From contig NZ_FUYV01000013.1 in the NCBI RefSeq assembly GCF_900168165.1, positions 62,001-126,000 on the forward strand: a stretch of 64,000 nucleotides of DNA. Direction: 5' to 3'. Below the pieces are notes generated by a model, which saw nothing but the letters and a program-made list of their open reading frames with translations, was not told the origin of the DNA and did not search any database. Source of the DNA: Alkalitalea saponilacus (GTDB lineage Bacteria; Bacteroidota; Bacteroidia; Bacteroidales; Marinilabiliaceae). The translations under genes were made by a program, and so were the position numbers. This document shows, piece by piece, positions 53,445 to 61,643 of this stretch (its first letter is position 1; each line of letters starts with the position of its first letter).

Positions 53445-53727
53445 ATTTTTCGGTATATTTTTAGCTGCTTCTCCAATTACTTCGAAGTTACGAATTACAG
53501 CGTCTACAGTCTTGTAATCACGTTTAAATTGGATAAATGGAAGGCCCATGAGTGAGCAACTCACAACAAGAGCACGAAAATAACAGCTCATGGAAGTTCC
53601 ATTCGGCCAATTAATTAACTAAATTATTTTCGGATGAAAGGCCATGTATATATTCAGCAATTCTTTCCATTGCAAGATTCATATCCTCAAGATACATTCT
53701 ATACGCGCGATTTTCCTTTCTCATCAT
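53436..53727 (-). pseudogene. hepT: Remnant of a HepT (DUF86) toxin gene
   Basis: An N-terminal piece (53727-53620; MMRKENRAYRMYLEDMNLAM, then ERIAEYIHGLSSEN) overlaps mntA by ATGA, as intact modules do. After an 86-bp palindromic insertion the same reading resumes as FKRDYKTVDAVIRNFEVIG and EAAKNIPKNIKI (53528-53436). It is then lost at a second repeat, before the catalytic RxxxxxH region of HEPN ribonucleases. The toxin is therefore dead. Assignment to HepT rests on the TVDAVIRNFEVIGEAAKNIP core, which is very characteristic. Confidence 0.85.
53527..53612. mobile_element. 86-bp MITE-like palindromic insertion in hepT
   Basis: Arms of 26 bp (53527-53552 and 53587-53612) match as inverted repeats at 20 of 26 positions, in blocks AATTGG, AATGGAA and CATGAG. 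The element interrupts the hepT reading frame between residues corresponding to SEN and FKRDYK. No clear target duplication is visible. Confidence 0.55.
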
Positions 53728-54017
53728 ACAAAATCCACCTGATTAAGGATATCGTCTCTAATCTGTTCCTTGAGGGCATTTTTTGTGACTAAATCAATCT
53801 TCTTATTAAAGATTTTTTCAAGATATAGCTCCAATGAAAAGAATTTCCAACCGATTGGCTTTTCAAGTTCAATTAAGATGTCTATATCACTGTCTATTGT
53901 ATTGGAATCATCAGAGTATGAACCAAATAATCCAATCTTCTTTACTGAATACTCCTTATAAAGAACAGGCTTTAATTCAGATAGTTTCGATAAAATTTCA
54001 GTCTTTGTATAAATCAT
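53724..54017 (-). CDS. mntA: MntA-type minimal nucleotidyltransferase antitoxin
   Basis: A 97-aa protein from the ATG at 54017 (MIYTKTEILSKL); an upstream start at 54038 adds seven unlikely residues. The nucleotidyltransferase motif GLFGSYSDDSNTIDSDIDIL carries GS and the DxD metal pair. MntA proteins neutralise the HepT RNase by AMPylating it. Here the partner, which overlaps by ATGA, is broken. The antitoxin has thus outlived the toxin. It could be an inert relic or still act on other HepT copies in the genome. Confidence 0.86.
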   Translation of the reverse strand: MIYTKTEILSKLSELKPVLYKEYSVKKIGLFGSYSDDSNTIDSDIDILIELEKPIGWKFFSLELYLEKIFNKKIDLVTKNALKEQIRDDILNQVDFV

Positions 54018-54146
54018 GCGTCTCAAAAATTTGTTCAAGCAATACCCTTCAAGAGTTCCTCAATTCATGCTTTTCTCAAATATAATGAATTTTATGAATA
54101 CCGACTAAAAGTTTTCTTAATGATATTGAAAGCGATAGTTGCTCAA

Positions 54147-55469
54147 CTAAATTTGAGCATTAGATTTTACAGTATTCTGAAACAGACCGTTAAGAACCTC
54201 TTCAATCTCTGCCATGGTCACCTGAATATCAAACACATGATTTGGCTTCAGGTAACTTACTTCATGTTCCGATTTAAAACGTTTTTCTCCGCCTCCGGTG
54301 ATATTGAGCATGATGTACTCATCCTTCTTTACAGAACCTTCATTCACAGATTTAATCAGCGAGGCTGTTGCCACAGCAGCAGCCGGATGAATGTCGTTGC
54401 CTTCAAGTTTTTCGAACAAAGCAGCAGCTTCTTCAAGTTCATCATTGGTAACATCAATAACATCGCCTCCGGCATCCTTCATGCAATCGTACAATCCGCC
54501 TGCAATTGGATAAGCAGGCCAACGATTTGAAAGCACTTTAGCTTTTATCTCTTCCACTTGTTTGCGGGCTTCATCATCTTTCAGGGGAAGCATGTCGCGT
54601 GAATCGGCTTTCCATGCATGGTATATTGCCAAAAAAGGAGCGTTTTGCGAAACCATTAACTTCATTTTATTGCGGCCAAACCGGCCATCAACAATAAAGC
54701 GGTCAACAGCTTCCCGCGCGGCCACAGCACCTGTTCCGCTTCCAACAGCCTGAAAATAGTAATCGGGAATACGGCCAATGTGTGTTACTGCCGATAAAAC
54801 TGTGGTTCCCATTCCATCACGACGTGCCACATTGCGAGCACCGCCTTCGGCATAAAAATCCGGAAGGCTGCAAATTTTATTAGATAGGTGAATGGCATCA
54901 AAATAATCACTGCCACTGCGGGTGCAAACCAATCGCACATTGTCATTGATGGGCTCGTCAAACCAAAGTGCATCCAGATTGTCCTCGGGCACACACAGAA
55001 GCAAAGGTACATTATTATCGGAGCAAACACGTGCAAAGGCACGTGCCGTGTTTCCGGCTGAAGCTACCACCAAAACCCCTTTTTGATTTTCCCCCATCCG
55101 GCCGCAAACGGTGTAAGCCTCCGTCTCTTTAAAAGAGCATGTGCGCATAGTAACACCTTTTTCAGGCCAGTAGCCACTAAAAGTAATATACAGATTTTCC
55201 AGGCCTAAATGCTTCGCCAACCCTTCACTTTTATAGGTGGCAGGAGCCGATGAGCCTTGCAGATAACGACCAACCGGCAACCAGTCATCAAAACGAAAAA
55301 TTCCCATGGAAGCATCTTTCACATGAAGTTGCACCTCTTCGTAAACCGTACGTATCAACGTCGGTTCCTTTTCATTGGGGGCATCCAGCGTCCATCCCTG
55401 GTCGCTGAACTGTTGGCCGGTTTTAATGGATTCTAAAAGATAGTGTGTGGGCTTAAAATCTGATGTCAT
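54147..55469 (-). CDS. Probable cysteate synthase (threonine synthase paralogue)
   Basis: A 440-aa PLP fold-type II enzyme. It has the distinctive segments of the methanogen enzyme that makes L-cysteate from O-phosphoserine and sulfite: FDDWLPV, YITFSGYWPEKG (94-105), TCSFKETEA with the PLP Lys114, VASAGNTARAFA, AEGGARNVARRDGMGT, YFQAVGSGTGA, AGGLYDCM. Recall of the Methanosarcina sequence drives this call; ordinary threonine synthases lack SGYWPEKG. Cysteate could feed sulfonolipid (capnine) synthesis, known in Bacteroidota, or coenzyme M. It sits near sulfite reductase and is followed (upstream) by homoserine dehydrogenase, so a threonine synthase role remains an alternative. Confidence 0.75.
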   Translation of the reverse strand: MTSDFKPTHYLLESIKTGQQFSDQGWTLDAPNEKEPTLIRTVYEEVQLHVKDASMGIFRFDDWLPVGRYLQGSSAPATYKSEGLAKHLGLENLYITFSGYWPEKGVTMRTCSFKETEAYTVCGRMGENQKGVLVVASAGNTARAFARVCSDNNVPLLLCVPEDNLDALWFDEPINDNVRLVCTRSGSDYFDAIHLSNKICSLPDFYAEGGARNVARRDGMGTTVLSAVTHIGRIPDYYFQAVGSGTGAVAAREAVDRFIVDGRFGRNKMKLMVSQNAPFLAIYHAWKADSRDMLPLKDDEARKQVEEIKAKVLSNRWPAYPIAGGLYDCMKDAGGDVIDVTNDELEEAAALFEKLEGNDIHPAAAVATASLIKSVNEGSVKKDEYIMLNITGGGEKRFKSEHEVSYLKPNHVFDIQVTMAEIEEVLNGLFQNTVKSNAQI

Positions 55470-55498
55470 AATATATTCCTGGTTCTGTTTTCGACTGA

Positions 55499-55506
55499 CA
55501 AAATTA
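55499..55506 (-). promoter_or_regulatory. Possible -7 box of the cysteate synthase gene
   Basis: TAATTTTG read leftward, 30 bp before the ATG at 55469. CTG in place of TTG is found about 20 bp upstream. Confidence 0.4.
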
Positions 55507-55553
55507 GTGATTTATCGGCAGAAAACAGTTTTTAGTTTTATTCGTTTGAAATA

Positions 55554-56753
55554 TCAATAGTTTAGTGCTTTCCCGGTAGCTGCAATAAAAAGCTGCTTAT
55601 CACGTAACTTTTCCCTGATGGCCATCAGCGAACTCAACTTAATGAATCCAATAACATAGGAATTTTTAGGGCCACGATACTCTTCCGAAACCGACTGAAA
55701 ATCGAAATGACTTAAAACCTCTTTATCCCTGTAACGAAGGTAAATCTCGATGGCCGCATCTTTAAAATATGAGAATCCCTGAAAGTAGTTGGTTTTCTTA
55801 TATTCGTAACGGTAATTATGCATCAGCGCCGTAATATCAGACAAAACTGCCGAACCGGTTGGGTGACCACCTGCTCCTTTTCCGAACATAAATTGCTTGT
55901 CGTAAGCCAGGCCTTTGATTACAACTCCATTAAATTCTTCTTCAACGGCATAGATGTATTTATCACGACCAACAAACCGTGGCAAAACAAACAGAGTGAT
56001 TTTGTTTTCACGAAGTCTTTCCACCTGGCCTACCAACTTTATTTTAAACCCCTTTTCGCGGGCATAATTGATATCAAAATCAGAGATGTTTGAAATTCCG
56101 TAATTCAACACTTCATCCGGATTAATGACGACTCCGAAACTGTGCATGGTCAGGATGACCAATTTATAGAGAGAATCAAAACCTTCCACATCGAAAGTCG
56201 GGTCTGATTCGGCAAATCCCAGTGTTTGCGCCTCCTTCAAGGCCACCTCGTAGGGCTGTCCGTTATCAAAAACACGTGATAGAATATAGTTTGATGAACC
56301 ATTTAAGATACCTGTTACCGATAAAAGTAAATCGTTGTCGTAATACTCTTCCAGACTTCGGATGACAGGAATACTGCCACAGGCTGATGCCTCGTACAAA
56401 AGGGACACGTTGTGTTCCTTTTGTAATGCAATCATTTCGGCCATGTGCTCTGCAATCATCTTTTTATTGGCCGATACCACGTTTTTTCCCTTCTGAAGCG
56501 ATTTCTTAACGATGTGGTAAGCAGCCTCTGAATCATCCACAAGTTCAACCACAGTATTAATTTCCTCATCATTGATGATATCATCCGGGTTATAAGTGAA
56601 AAATGACTCTGGTAAATCTCGCTGTTTCTTGCTTCTGACACAGATTTTTTTGATGGCTTTGTCGAGAGCAGGGCTTTGTTTCATGACTTCGTACAAACCC
56701 TTACCTACAACACCAAATCCAAATACACCAATTTTAAGTTCCTGTCTGGCCAT
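55554..56753 (-). CDS. hom: Homoserine dehydrogenase
   Basis: A 399-aa NAD(P)-dependent enzyme reducing aspartate semialdehyde to homoserine for threonine and methionine. The ATG at 56753 (MARQELKIGVFGFGVVGKG) is chosen; 56783 adds ten unrelated residues. Rossmann GFGVVGKG, VSANKKMIAE, GILNGSSNYIL, GFAESDPTFDVEGFDSLYKL and the catalytic Lys region GKGAGGHPTGSAVLSD are all clear. No aspartokinase is fused, and the C-terminal region (about 330-399) looks like a degenerate or short ACT domain. It lies 84 bp upstream of the cysteate synthase gene. Confidence 0.94.
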   Translation of the reverse strand: MARQELKIGVFGFGVVGKGLYEVMKQSPALDKAIKKICVRSKKQRDLPESFFTYNPDDIINDEEINTVVELVDDSEAAYHIVKKSLQKGKNVVSANKKMIAEHMAEMIALQKEHNVSLLYEASACGSIPVIRSLEEYYDNDLLLSVTGILNGSSNYILSRVFDNGQPYEVALKEAQTLGFAESDPTFDVEGFDSLYKLVILTMHSFGVVINPDEVLNYGISNISDFDINYAREKGFKIKLVGQVERLRENKITLFVLPRFVGRDKYIYAVEEEFNGVVIKGLAYDKQFMFGKGAGGHPTGSAVLSDITALMHNYRYEYKKTNYFQGFSYFKDAAIEIYLRYRDKEVLSHFDFQSVSEEYRGPKNSYVIGFIKLSSLMAIREKLRDKQLFIAATGKALNY

Positions 56754-56780
56754 ATTATTTTTTGAGAATTGATTACAGAA

Positions 56781-56788
56781 CAAATTTA
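56781..56788 (-). promoter_or_regulatory. Possible -7 box of hom
   Basis: TAAATTTG read leftward, 28 bp before the hom ATG. No well-placed TTG. Confidence 0.4.
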
Positions 56789-56825
56789 ATAATTATATGC
56801 TCAATCATTGGTTATCCTAAAAAAA

Positions 56826-56859
56826 AGAAAGGCCGCGAAACGTTTTTCGCGACCTTTCT
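56826..56859 (-). terminator. Terminator of the DUF4382 gene
   Basis: AGAAAGG-T-CGCGAAA and TTTCGCG-G-CCTTTCT (minus strand) pair over 14 of 15 positions, with eight T after, 23 bp past the stop. Confidence 0.9.
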
Positions 56860-56881
56860 CACCTTAACCCTAACCCAAATA

Positions 56882-57775
56882 TTATTCAAAATCTTCAAAA
56901 TCTATATCAACAATGGTCTTTTCTCTGCTTTCAACAACTACATCTTCAATAATTCCAACAACTTCAGGCACTTCTTCGCCATTAGTAATAGCAATTACCA
57001 AATCGTAAGTTCCCGGGGCTAAAAACGCAATGTGATAATGTCCATATTCATCTACCAAATCACTGCTTACAGCATTTGGAAAACGAGGTGATTCTTCATC
57101 AGCAATCAATAGTTCATCGTTGTTAAAGGCTCCTGGTTGGTAGGCAAAGACAACAACACTTTTATCATCCGGAATATTATAAACATCGCCTTTTATGGCA
57201 CCGACCTGATTATCAGCAACCAGTCTGATGGTTGGTTTCAGGATGTAACGACCTGTTTTCCCAGCCACCACAACCGATTTTCGAACATCAAAATCGGCAG
57301 TGATATCAACTGAACCATTTAAAGGCACGTGAAATGCACCCACTGCTTTATATCCTGTTTGTCCGCCGGAAGGCACAAATAACGGTTCAATGGAACCATC
57401 ACCAAACTCAAGGTAACAACCCGGATTGGTTGGAATTCCATGATTATGGTCAGGCAAATCCAAAATAAACCGAATTTGAGTATAGGTGCCTGAAGAAAGT
57501 TCAAAACTTCCCAGTAAATCAGACTCGCCACGTGTTAAATCCAGCAGGTTATATGTTTTTGGGCCTTCAAAACCCTCAAATGTGGCCCAATTATTTCCGC
57601 TTTTATTGTATTGGATTTCGTTTATTGTAATGAAAACACCGGTAATATCCTCTGTATCAATTGGAGCATCGGTAATTGACAAATTAAGGGTTCCTGTTCC
57701 TTTTTCGGTCTCATTACAGGCTCCATATATTAAAAGGGAAAGGGCTATTACTGAAAAATAAAAAAATCTTCTCAT
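56882..57775 (-). CDS. DUF4382 lipoprotein
   Basis: A 297-aa lipoprotein (signal, IYGAC lipobox, Cys20). Residues of about 27-187 are a DUF4382 domain: LNLSITDAPIDTEDITGVFI, IRFILDLPDHNHGIPTNPGC, PLFVPSGGQTGYK. A second beta-sandwich, carboxypeptidase-regulatory-like unit (about 190-290) has AIKGDVYN and APGTYDLVIAI. Function unknown. DUF4382 proteins are surface or periplasmic lipoproteins common in marine and gut Bacteroidota. It ends with its own terminator. The gene upstream is a related fragment. Confidence 0.87.
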   Translation of the reverse strand: MRRFFYFSVIALSLLIYGACNETEKGTGTLNLSITDAPIDTEDITGVFITINEIQYNKSGNNWATFEGFEGPKTYNLLDLTRGESDLLGSFELSSGTYTQIRFILDLPDHNHGIPTNPGCYLEFGDGSIEPLFVPSGGQTGYKAVGAFHVPLNGSVDITADFDVRKSVVVAGKTGRYILKPTIRLVADNQVGAIKGDVYNIPDDKSVVVFAYQPGAFNNDELLIADEESPRFPNAVSSDLVDEYGHYHIAFLAPGTYDLVIAITNGEEVPEVVGIIEDVVVESREKTIVDIDFEDFE

Positions 57776-57799
57776 AACAAATATATTTTTAATTAAACA

Positions 57800-58231
57800 T
57801 TAAACATCAATCAAAGGGCGCATAATCAAACATTTTAGCACCTTCGACTGAAAAAACAATTTTGAAAAATCTATTTTGTTTTTAAATTTAATCAGGCCGT
57901 TTTGAGCAACCAATATTTCACCGGAAAAAATAAGTCCGTGATTAAAACCGCCGGGTACAAAAAACAGTTGAGGCTGACCGTCCCCGCTATAGTGGAAACA
58001 CCCCGGATTATATGGAGCTCGGTATTCATTCTCTGCACCATGGGTAACCAATCTGATTTTTTTATAAACACCCGGTTTAGCCTCAAAATTACAGAACCCT
58101 CCTCTGCCTGTCGAATCCAATTCAAAACCCAATCCATTTGTAAGACTATCTGACCTTTCATAAACCAAACAACCTTCTACCTCGTGATACAATTCTGCTC
58201 TAACGCATTCCACACTAATCCGTTCCAACAT
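57800..58231 (-). CDS. Signal-less DUF4382-like paralogue
   Basis: A 143-aa product similar to the middle of the neighbouring DUF4382 protein: GVYKKIRLVTHGAENEYRAP with YNPGCFHYSGDGQPQLFFVP corresponds to GTYTQIRFILDL.. with TNPGCYLEFGDGSIEPLFVP. The end LKCLIMRPLIDV corresponds to GRYILKPTIRLV. It has no signal peptide or lipobox and stops where the DUF4382 domain ends. It may be a decayed tandem duplicate or a real cytosolic variant. It is 24 bp upstream of the intact gene, on the same strand, and keeps an open frame without stops. Confidence 0.65.
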   Translation of the reverse strand: MLERISVECVRAELYHEVEGCLVYERSDSLTNGLGFELDSTGRGGFCNFEAKPGVYKKIRLVTHGAENEYRAPYNPGCFHYSGDGQPQLFFVPGGFNHGLIFSGEILVAQNGLIKFKNKIDFSKLFFQSKVLKCLIMRPLIDV

Positions 58232-58293
58232 CTGACAAATTTTAATTCCACAAAATCAAAGAACTAATACAGTGTTAAAAAACACAGCATTGA

Positions 58294-58824
58294 CTACCTT
58301 CCTCTTACAGGGCGTTCCTGACGCTGGGTACGCTGTGTCTCTCTAAAAGCTTCTCCATTGGTTTCAGGACGTGAAGCCGGACGATTTTCCATTTTTCCTC
58401 TCTCTTCGCGTGCTGACTGGCTTCTGGTACGGGCGGCCTCGCTTCTTTCTGAACCACGCATTCTGTTTTCGCGGGCGTTCTCTCTGGCTGCTTCTCCTCT
58501 CTCAACTCCTTCGCTTCTTCTTTGTTGGGCATTCTCCCTTGTTTCTTCAGCTTGCTGGCTGCGGTTCTGTTCACGGTTTTGAAGTGCCTCTTCACTTGTT
58601 GACATGCCTTGTTCTACGCCCTCCTGCTGCCTTTCACGAGCTTGTTGTAAAGCTTCCCGGGCCTGTTCGTTTTGTATTTGTTCCTGAGCTTCTGTTCGTT
58701 GCTGATTCTGAGTAGCAGTTTCAACCCTTTCACGAGTTCTTTCACGATTCTGTTCAGTTTCCTGAGCTGTGGCAGCTACACCTAGAAGTGCAATGGCGGC
58801 CAAAAAAAGTTTTGTTTTCATCAT
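58294..58824 (-). CDS. Secreted Glu/Gln/Arg-rich low-complexity protein
   Basis: A 176-aa exported protein: signal peptide (MMKTKLFLAAIALLGVAATA, cleavage before Gln) and then an extremely biased sequence in which Glu, Gln, Arg, Ala, Asn and Thr make up nearly all residues (for instance REALQQARERQQEGVEQG). It is probably one long charged helix or is disordered. There are no cysteines and almost no aromatic residues. Function unknown. A periplasmic spacer or stress protein is possible. The start may be the second ATG (58821). Confidence 0.75.
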   Translation of the reverse strand: MMKTKLFLAAIALLGVAATAQETEQNRERTRERVETATQNQQRTEAQEQIQNEQAREALQQARERQQEGVEQGMSTSEEALQNREQNRSQQAEETRENAQQRRSEGVERGEAARENARENRMRGSERSEAARTRSQSAREERGKMENRPASRPETNGEAFRETQRTQRQERPVRGR

Positions 58825-59016
58825 TCCCTTTTTTAATGATTATAGTTCAAATATGCACTTCGGATTATGAAAGTTTGATGAAAGAACAAAAACAATTTTC
58901 CAAAAGCGTTAAAAAAACACTATCAGGATAAGAATAAGAAGAACAGACTTTGGTTTTACATAAAAAAATGATATTTTGTAATTTCAAGCTATCCTTTATT
59001 CCTGAACGAGACTATA

Positions 59017-60432
59017 ATGAGTAACTCTGATTTTGAAACACGCAACGGAGCTCCACCAAGCTCACGCGAGATAAATGCCTTAATAAGAATAAGTCAGAGC
59101 ATAATCAGCACGCTGGATTATCAGGAGATATTGCAGATTATAAGCGATGGGATGGCCGATTTGCTGGGAATTGAATCGGCCGCGATATACATACTTCAAA
59201 ACAAAACCGACTTATACCTGGGAGCAACAACCCCTGCTCTGGATAAAAACATGCCGGATTTCCTCCGATGGGTTAAGTTGCCTGAGCATCCACACATCGA
59301 AAAAACAATTAAATCAAAAAAACATCATGTGATTGCGGACACATCGAAAACACAGCTTTCGGAGGCAGAAAGAGCTGTAACTGATATTCGCAATTTAAAG
59401 AGCCTGCTCTATTTCCCTTTTGTGCAAAAGGGAGATGTACTTGGAGTGCTTATTCTTGGAACCTGTAACAGAACTCAGAGGTTTTCTGAGCACCAGATAA
59501 ATCTGGGTCAAACGGTAGCCAATCAATTGGCGGTATCCATTCACAATGCACTTCTGGTGGACGACTTAAAGAAACACACAGACCATCTCGAAGAGCTTGT
59601 ACAGGAAAAGACGCAGGACCTTGACACGGCCATTGAAGAACTTATGGCTGCCAACGAGGATTTGTTCGAGAAAAATGAAATCATCAACAACCAAAACGAG
59701 GAGCTTAAGACCACCCTGCAAAATCTAAAAAACGCTCAATCTCAACTAATTCAATCTGAGAAGATGGCATCTCTTGGAACCCTTACTGCCGGAGTAGCTC
59801 ATGAAATTAACAATCCGTTAAATTTCCTAATGGGTGCAAGTTTAGGTTTGGAGAACTACCTTGAGAAAGAGGAACACAAAAATGACGAAGATCTAAAACT
59901 CCTTGTAGAAAGCATACAAACAGGCGTTGAGCGCATTTCGGATATTGTAAAAGGATTAAATCAATTCAGCCGCTACAATCCTGATTTTGACGAAGAGTGC
60001 GACATCACTTCAATATTGGAAAATTGTATTGTGATGATGAATAACCGCATTAAAGACAAAATATTGGTGGAGAAGGAATACTCACCCGGGTTAAAAGTTA
60101 TGGGGAATGTTGGCAAAATTCATCAGGTGTTTATGAATATTTTGCTGAACTCCGTTCAGGCAATAGATGACAAAGGGAAAATCATTATAAGAACTTTTCC
60201 CCATGGAGAAAAGTTCGCAATTATTGAGATAGAAGATACCGGCTTGGGAATTGATAAAAACATCATTCATAAAATTACCGATCCATTTTTTACAACAAAA
60301 GCACCGGGGGAAGGAACAGGATTGGGTTTATCCATCAGTTACAATATCATAAAAGAACATAAGGGTAGACTTAAATTCAAATCAAAACCGGGCAAGGGAA
60401 CAAAAACTCAAATATTTTTACCAATTACCTAG
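59017..60432 (+). CDS. Cytosolic GAF-domain sensor histidine kinase
   Basis: A 471-aa kinase without membrane segments. The GAF domain spans about 25-180 (the MADLLGIESAAIYIL strand, and SLLYFPFVQKGDVLGVLILG). A coiled coil (about 182-250) leads to HisKA with His262 in GVAHEINNPLNFLMG, the NtrB-like form, and HATPase with IEDTGLGID and GTGLGLSISYNII. The next gene (6 bp downstream) encodes a single-domain response regulator, its probable partner. GAF ligands are usually small molecules or redox cofactors; none can be named here. Confidence 0.9.
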   Translation: MSNSDFETRNGAPPSSREINALIRISQSIISTLDYQEILQIISDGMADLLGIESAAIYILQNKTDLYLGATTPALDKNMPDFLRWVKLPEHPHIEKTIKSKKHHVIADTSKTQLSEAERAVTDIRNLKSLLYFPFVQKGDVLGVLILGTCNRTQRFSEHQINLGQTVANQLAVSIHNALLVDDLKKHTDHLEELVQEKTQDLDTAIEELMAANEDLFEKNEIINNQNEELKTTLQNLKNAQSQLIQSEKMASLGTLTAGVAHEINNPLNFLMGASLGLENYLEKEEHKNDEDLKLLVESIQTGVERISDIVKGLNQFSRYNPDFDEECDITSILENCIVMMNNRIKDKILVEKEYSPGLKVMGNVGKIHQVFMNILLNSVQAIDDKGKIIIRTFPHGEKFAIIEIEDTGLGIDKNIIHKITDPFFTTKAPGEGTGLGLSISYNIIKEHKGRLKFKSKPGKGTKTQIFLPIT

Positions 60433-60438
60433 AACAAA

Positions 60439-60804
60439 ATGACCAATAAAATTAAAGTTTTATATGTAGATGATGAACATTTAAATGTTCTTCTTTTCGA
60501 AATGAACTTTTCAAAGAAATTCGATGTACTTACCGGCAAAAATGGATTGGAGGGACTGAACTTGCTGAATAAGAATCCGGATATAAAGGTTGTCATCAGC
60601 GACATGCGTATGCCGAAAATGAACGGGCTTGAGTTTATAAATAAAGCCAGAGAGAATTTTTCAGATAAAAAATATTTCATTCTAACCGGATTCGACATCA
60701 CTCCGGAAATCCGCGAAGCTCTTGAAAACAGAATCATCCTGAAATATTTTATGAAACCTTTCAACATGAGAGAGATTGAGGGTGCTATCTATGAAGTTGT
60801 ATAA
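60439..60804 (+). CDS. Single-domain response regulator
   Basis: A 121-aa receiver without an output domain. Acidic pair Asp11-Asp12, phospho-acceptor Asp55 in VVISDMRMPKMNG, switch Thr83 and Lys106 in MKPF are all present. It lies 6 bp after the GAF histidine kinase, with which it surely forms a pair. It could act by protein contact, for instance in a phosphorelay or as a phosphate sink. The 18 bp to the following methyltransferase locus suggests one operon. Confidence 0.92.
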   Translation: MTNKIKVLYVDDEHLNVLLFEMNFSKKFDVLTGKNGLEGLNLLNKNPDIKVVISDMRMPKMNGLEFINKARENFSDKKYFILTGFDITPEIREALENRIILKYFMKPFNMREIEGAIYEVV

Positions 60805-60822
60805 TGATCTTTATTAAATATT

Positions 60823-61643
60823 ATGCCGGAAACAAATCTAATAGAAACAGGAGCATCTACTCAAAGCTACTATCAATCCATTAATAAGGCGTACCATAAG
60901 TTATATCATAAGCCACTAATGCTGCATTATCCGTTTTTTAAGGAGCCTGGCGAATCGCTTGAAATGCGGCAAATGAACCTGACCAATCATTGCATTTCCT
61001 GCATCGATTCGCTCGAAAACAAGCATGTTTTGGAGGTTGGATGTGGAAACGGAATCCAAAGTGTTTACATTTATGAGAAATTCAACCCGGGAAGTTTACT
61101 GGGTTAGATATCAATCCATTCAATATCAATCTTGCTAATACAATCAATGGCTCACATCAAAACCTTAGATTTTTGGTGGATGATGCACAGCAACTAAAGA
61201 ATATTCCGGACAATTCGGTCGATGTGTTTTTGTGCATTGAAAGTGCTTTTCATTATCCCGATAAACAAAAGTTCATAAAAGAGATGCGGCGGGTTTTAAA
61301 GCCTTCCGGCACTTTTCTGATTGCGGATTTGTTAGCAAGTTCACGAAAGAAACGATATTTTTTAGAACGATGGAAAAAAAAGATGAATTTTCATCACTGG
61401 ACAAAAGAAGAATATCTTCAGGCATTTAAAGAGCAGGGTTTAAAATTGACGTATGATGAAAACATTACTAAACCCGTTATTGATGGATATACAGATTTTG
61501 GCAGCTGGGTTCCTCAAAATAAGTTTAAGTATTATACCGGATATCTTTGGTATAAGCTTTTTGTTCTAATCCAGGTAAAGGTTAATATTTATCTGCTTAA
61601 AAAGCGTCGTCACTATTATGTCTTTGCCGGAAAAATTGGGTAG
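60823..61643 (+). pseudogene. SAM-dependent methyltransferase with a single-base frameshift
   Basis: Frame 1 (60823-61107) carries the N-terminal part and SAM motif I (HVLEVGCGNGIQ) and ends with TAG just after SLLG. In the neighbouring frame the protein continues at once from 61104 (LDINPFNINLAN, then VDVFLCIESAFHYPDKQKFI, then MRRVLKPSGTFLIADL) to 61643. Rejoined, it gives about 273 aa of the class I Methyltransf_11 type, with the acidic residue of motif II (LDIN) just after the break. The site GGGTTAG is not a slippery heptamer. A one-base deletion or a sequencing error is likely. Its end overlaps the convergent kinase by 28 bp. Confidence 0.83.

Noticed and set aside
56773-56808. Possible Ile-containing leader peptide (MIEHIIIKFVL) before hom, suggesting a second attenuator
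   Set aside because: No terminator hairpin lies between it and hom; the nearby hairpin is upstream and belongs to the DUF4382 gene. The best -7 box (56781-56788) would start transcription inside or after this ORF.
61098-61110. Programmed -1 frameshift in the methyltransferase
   Set aside because: GGGTTAG does not fit X-XXY-YYZ in the zero frame and no pseudoknot or stem was seen directly after it.
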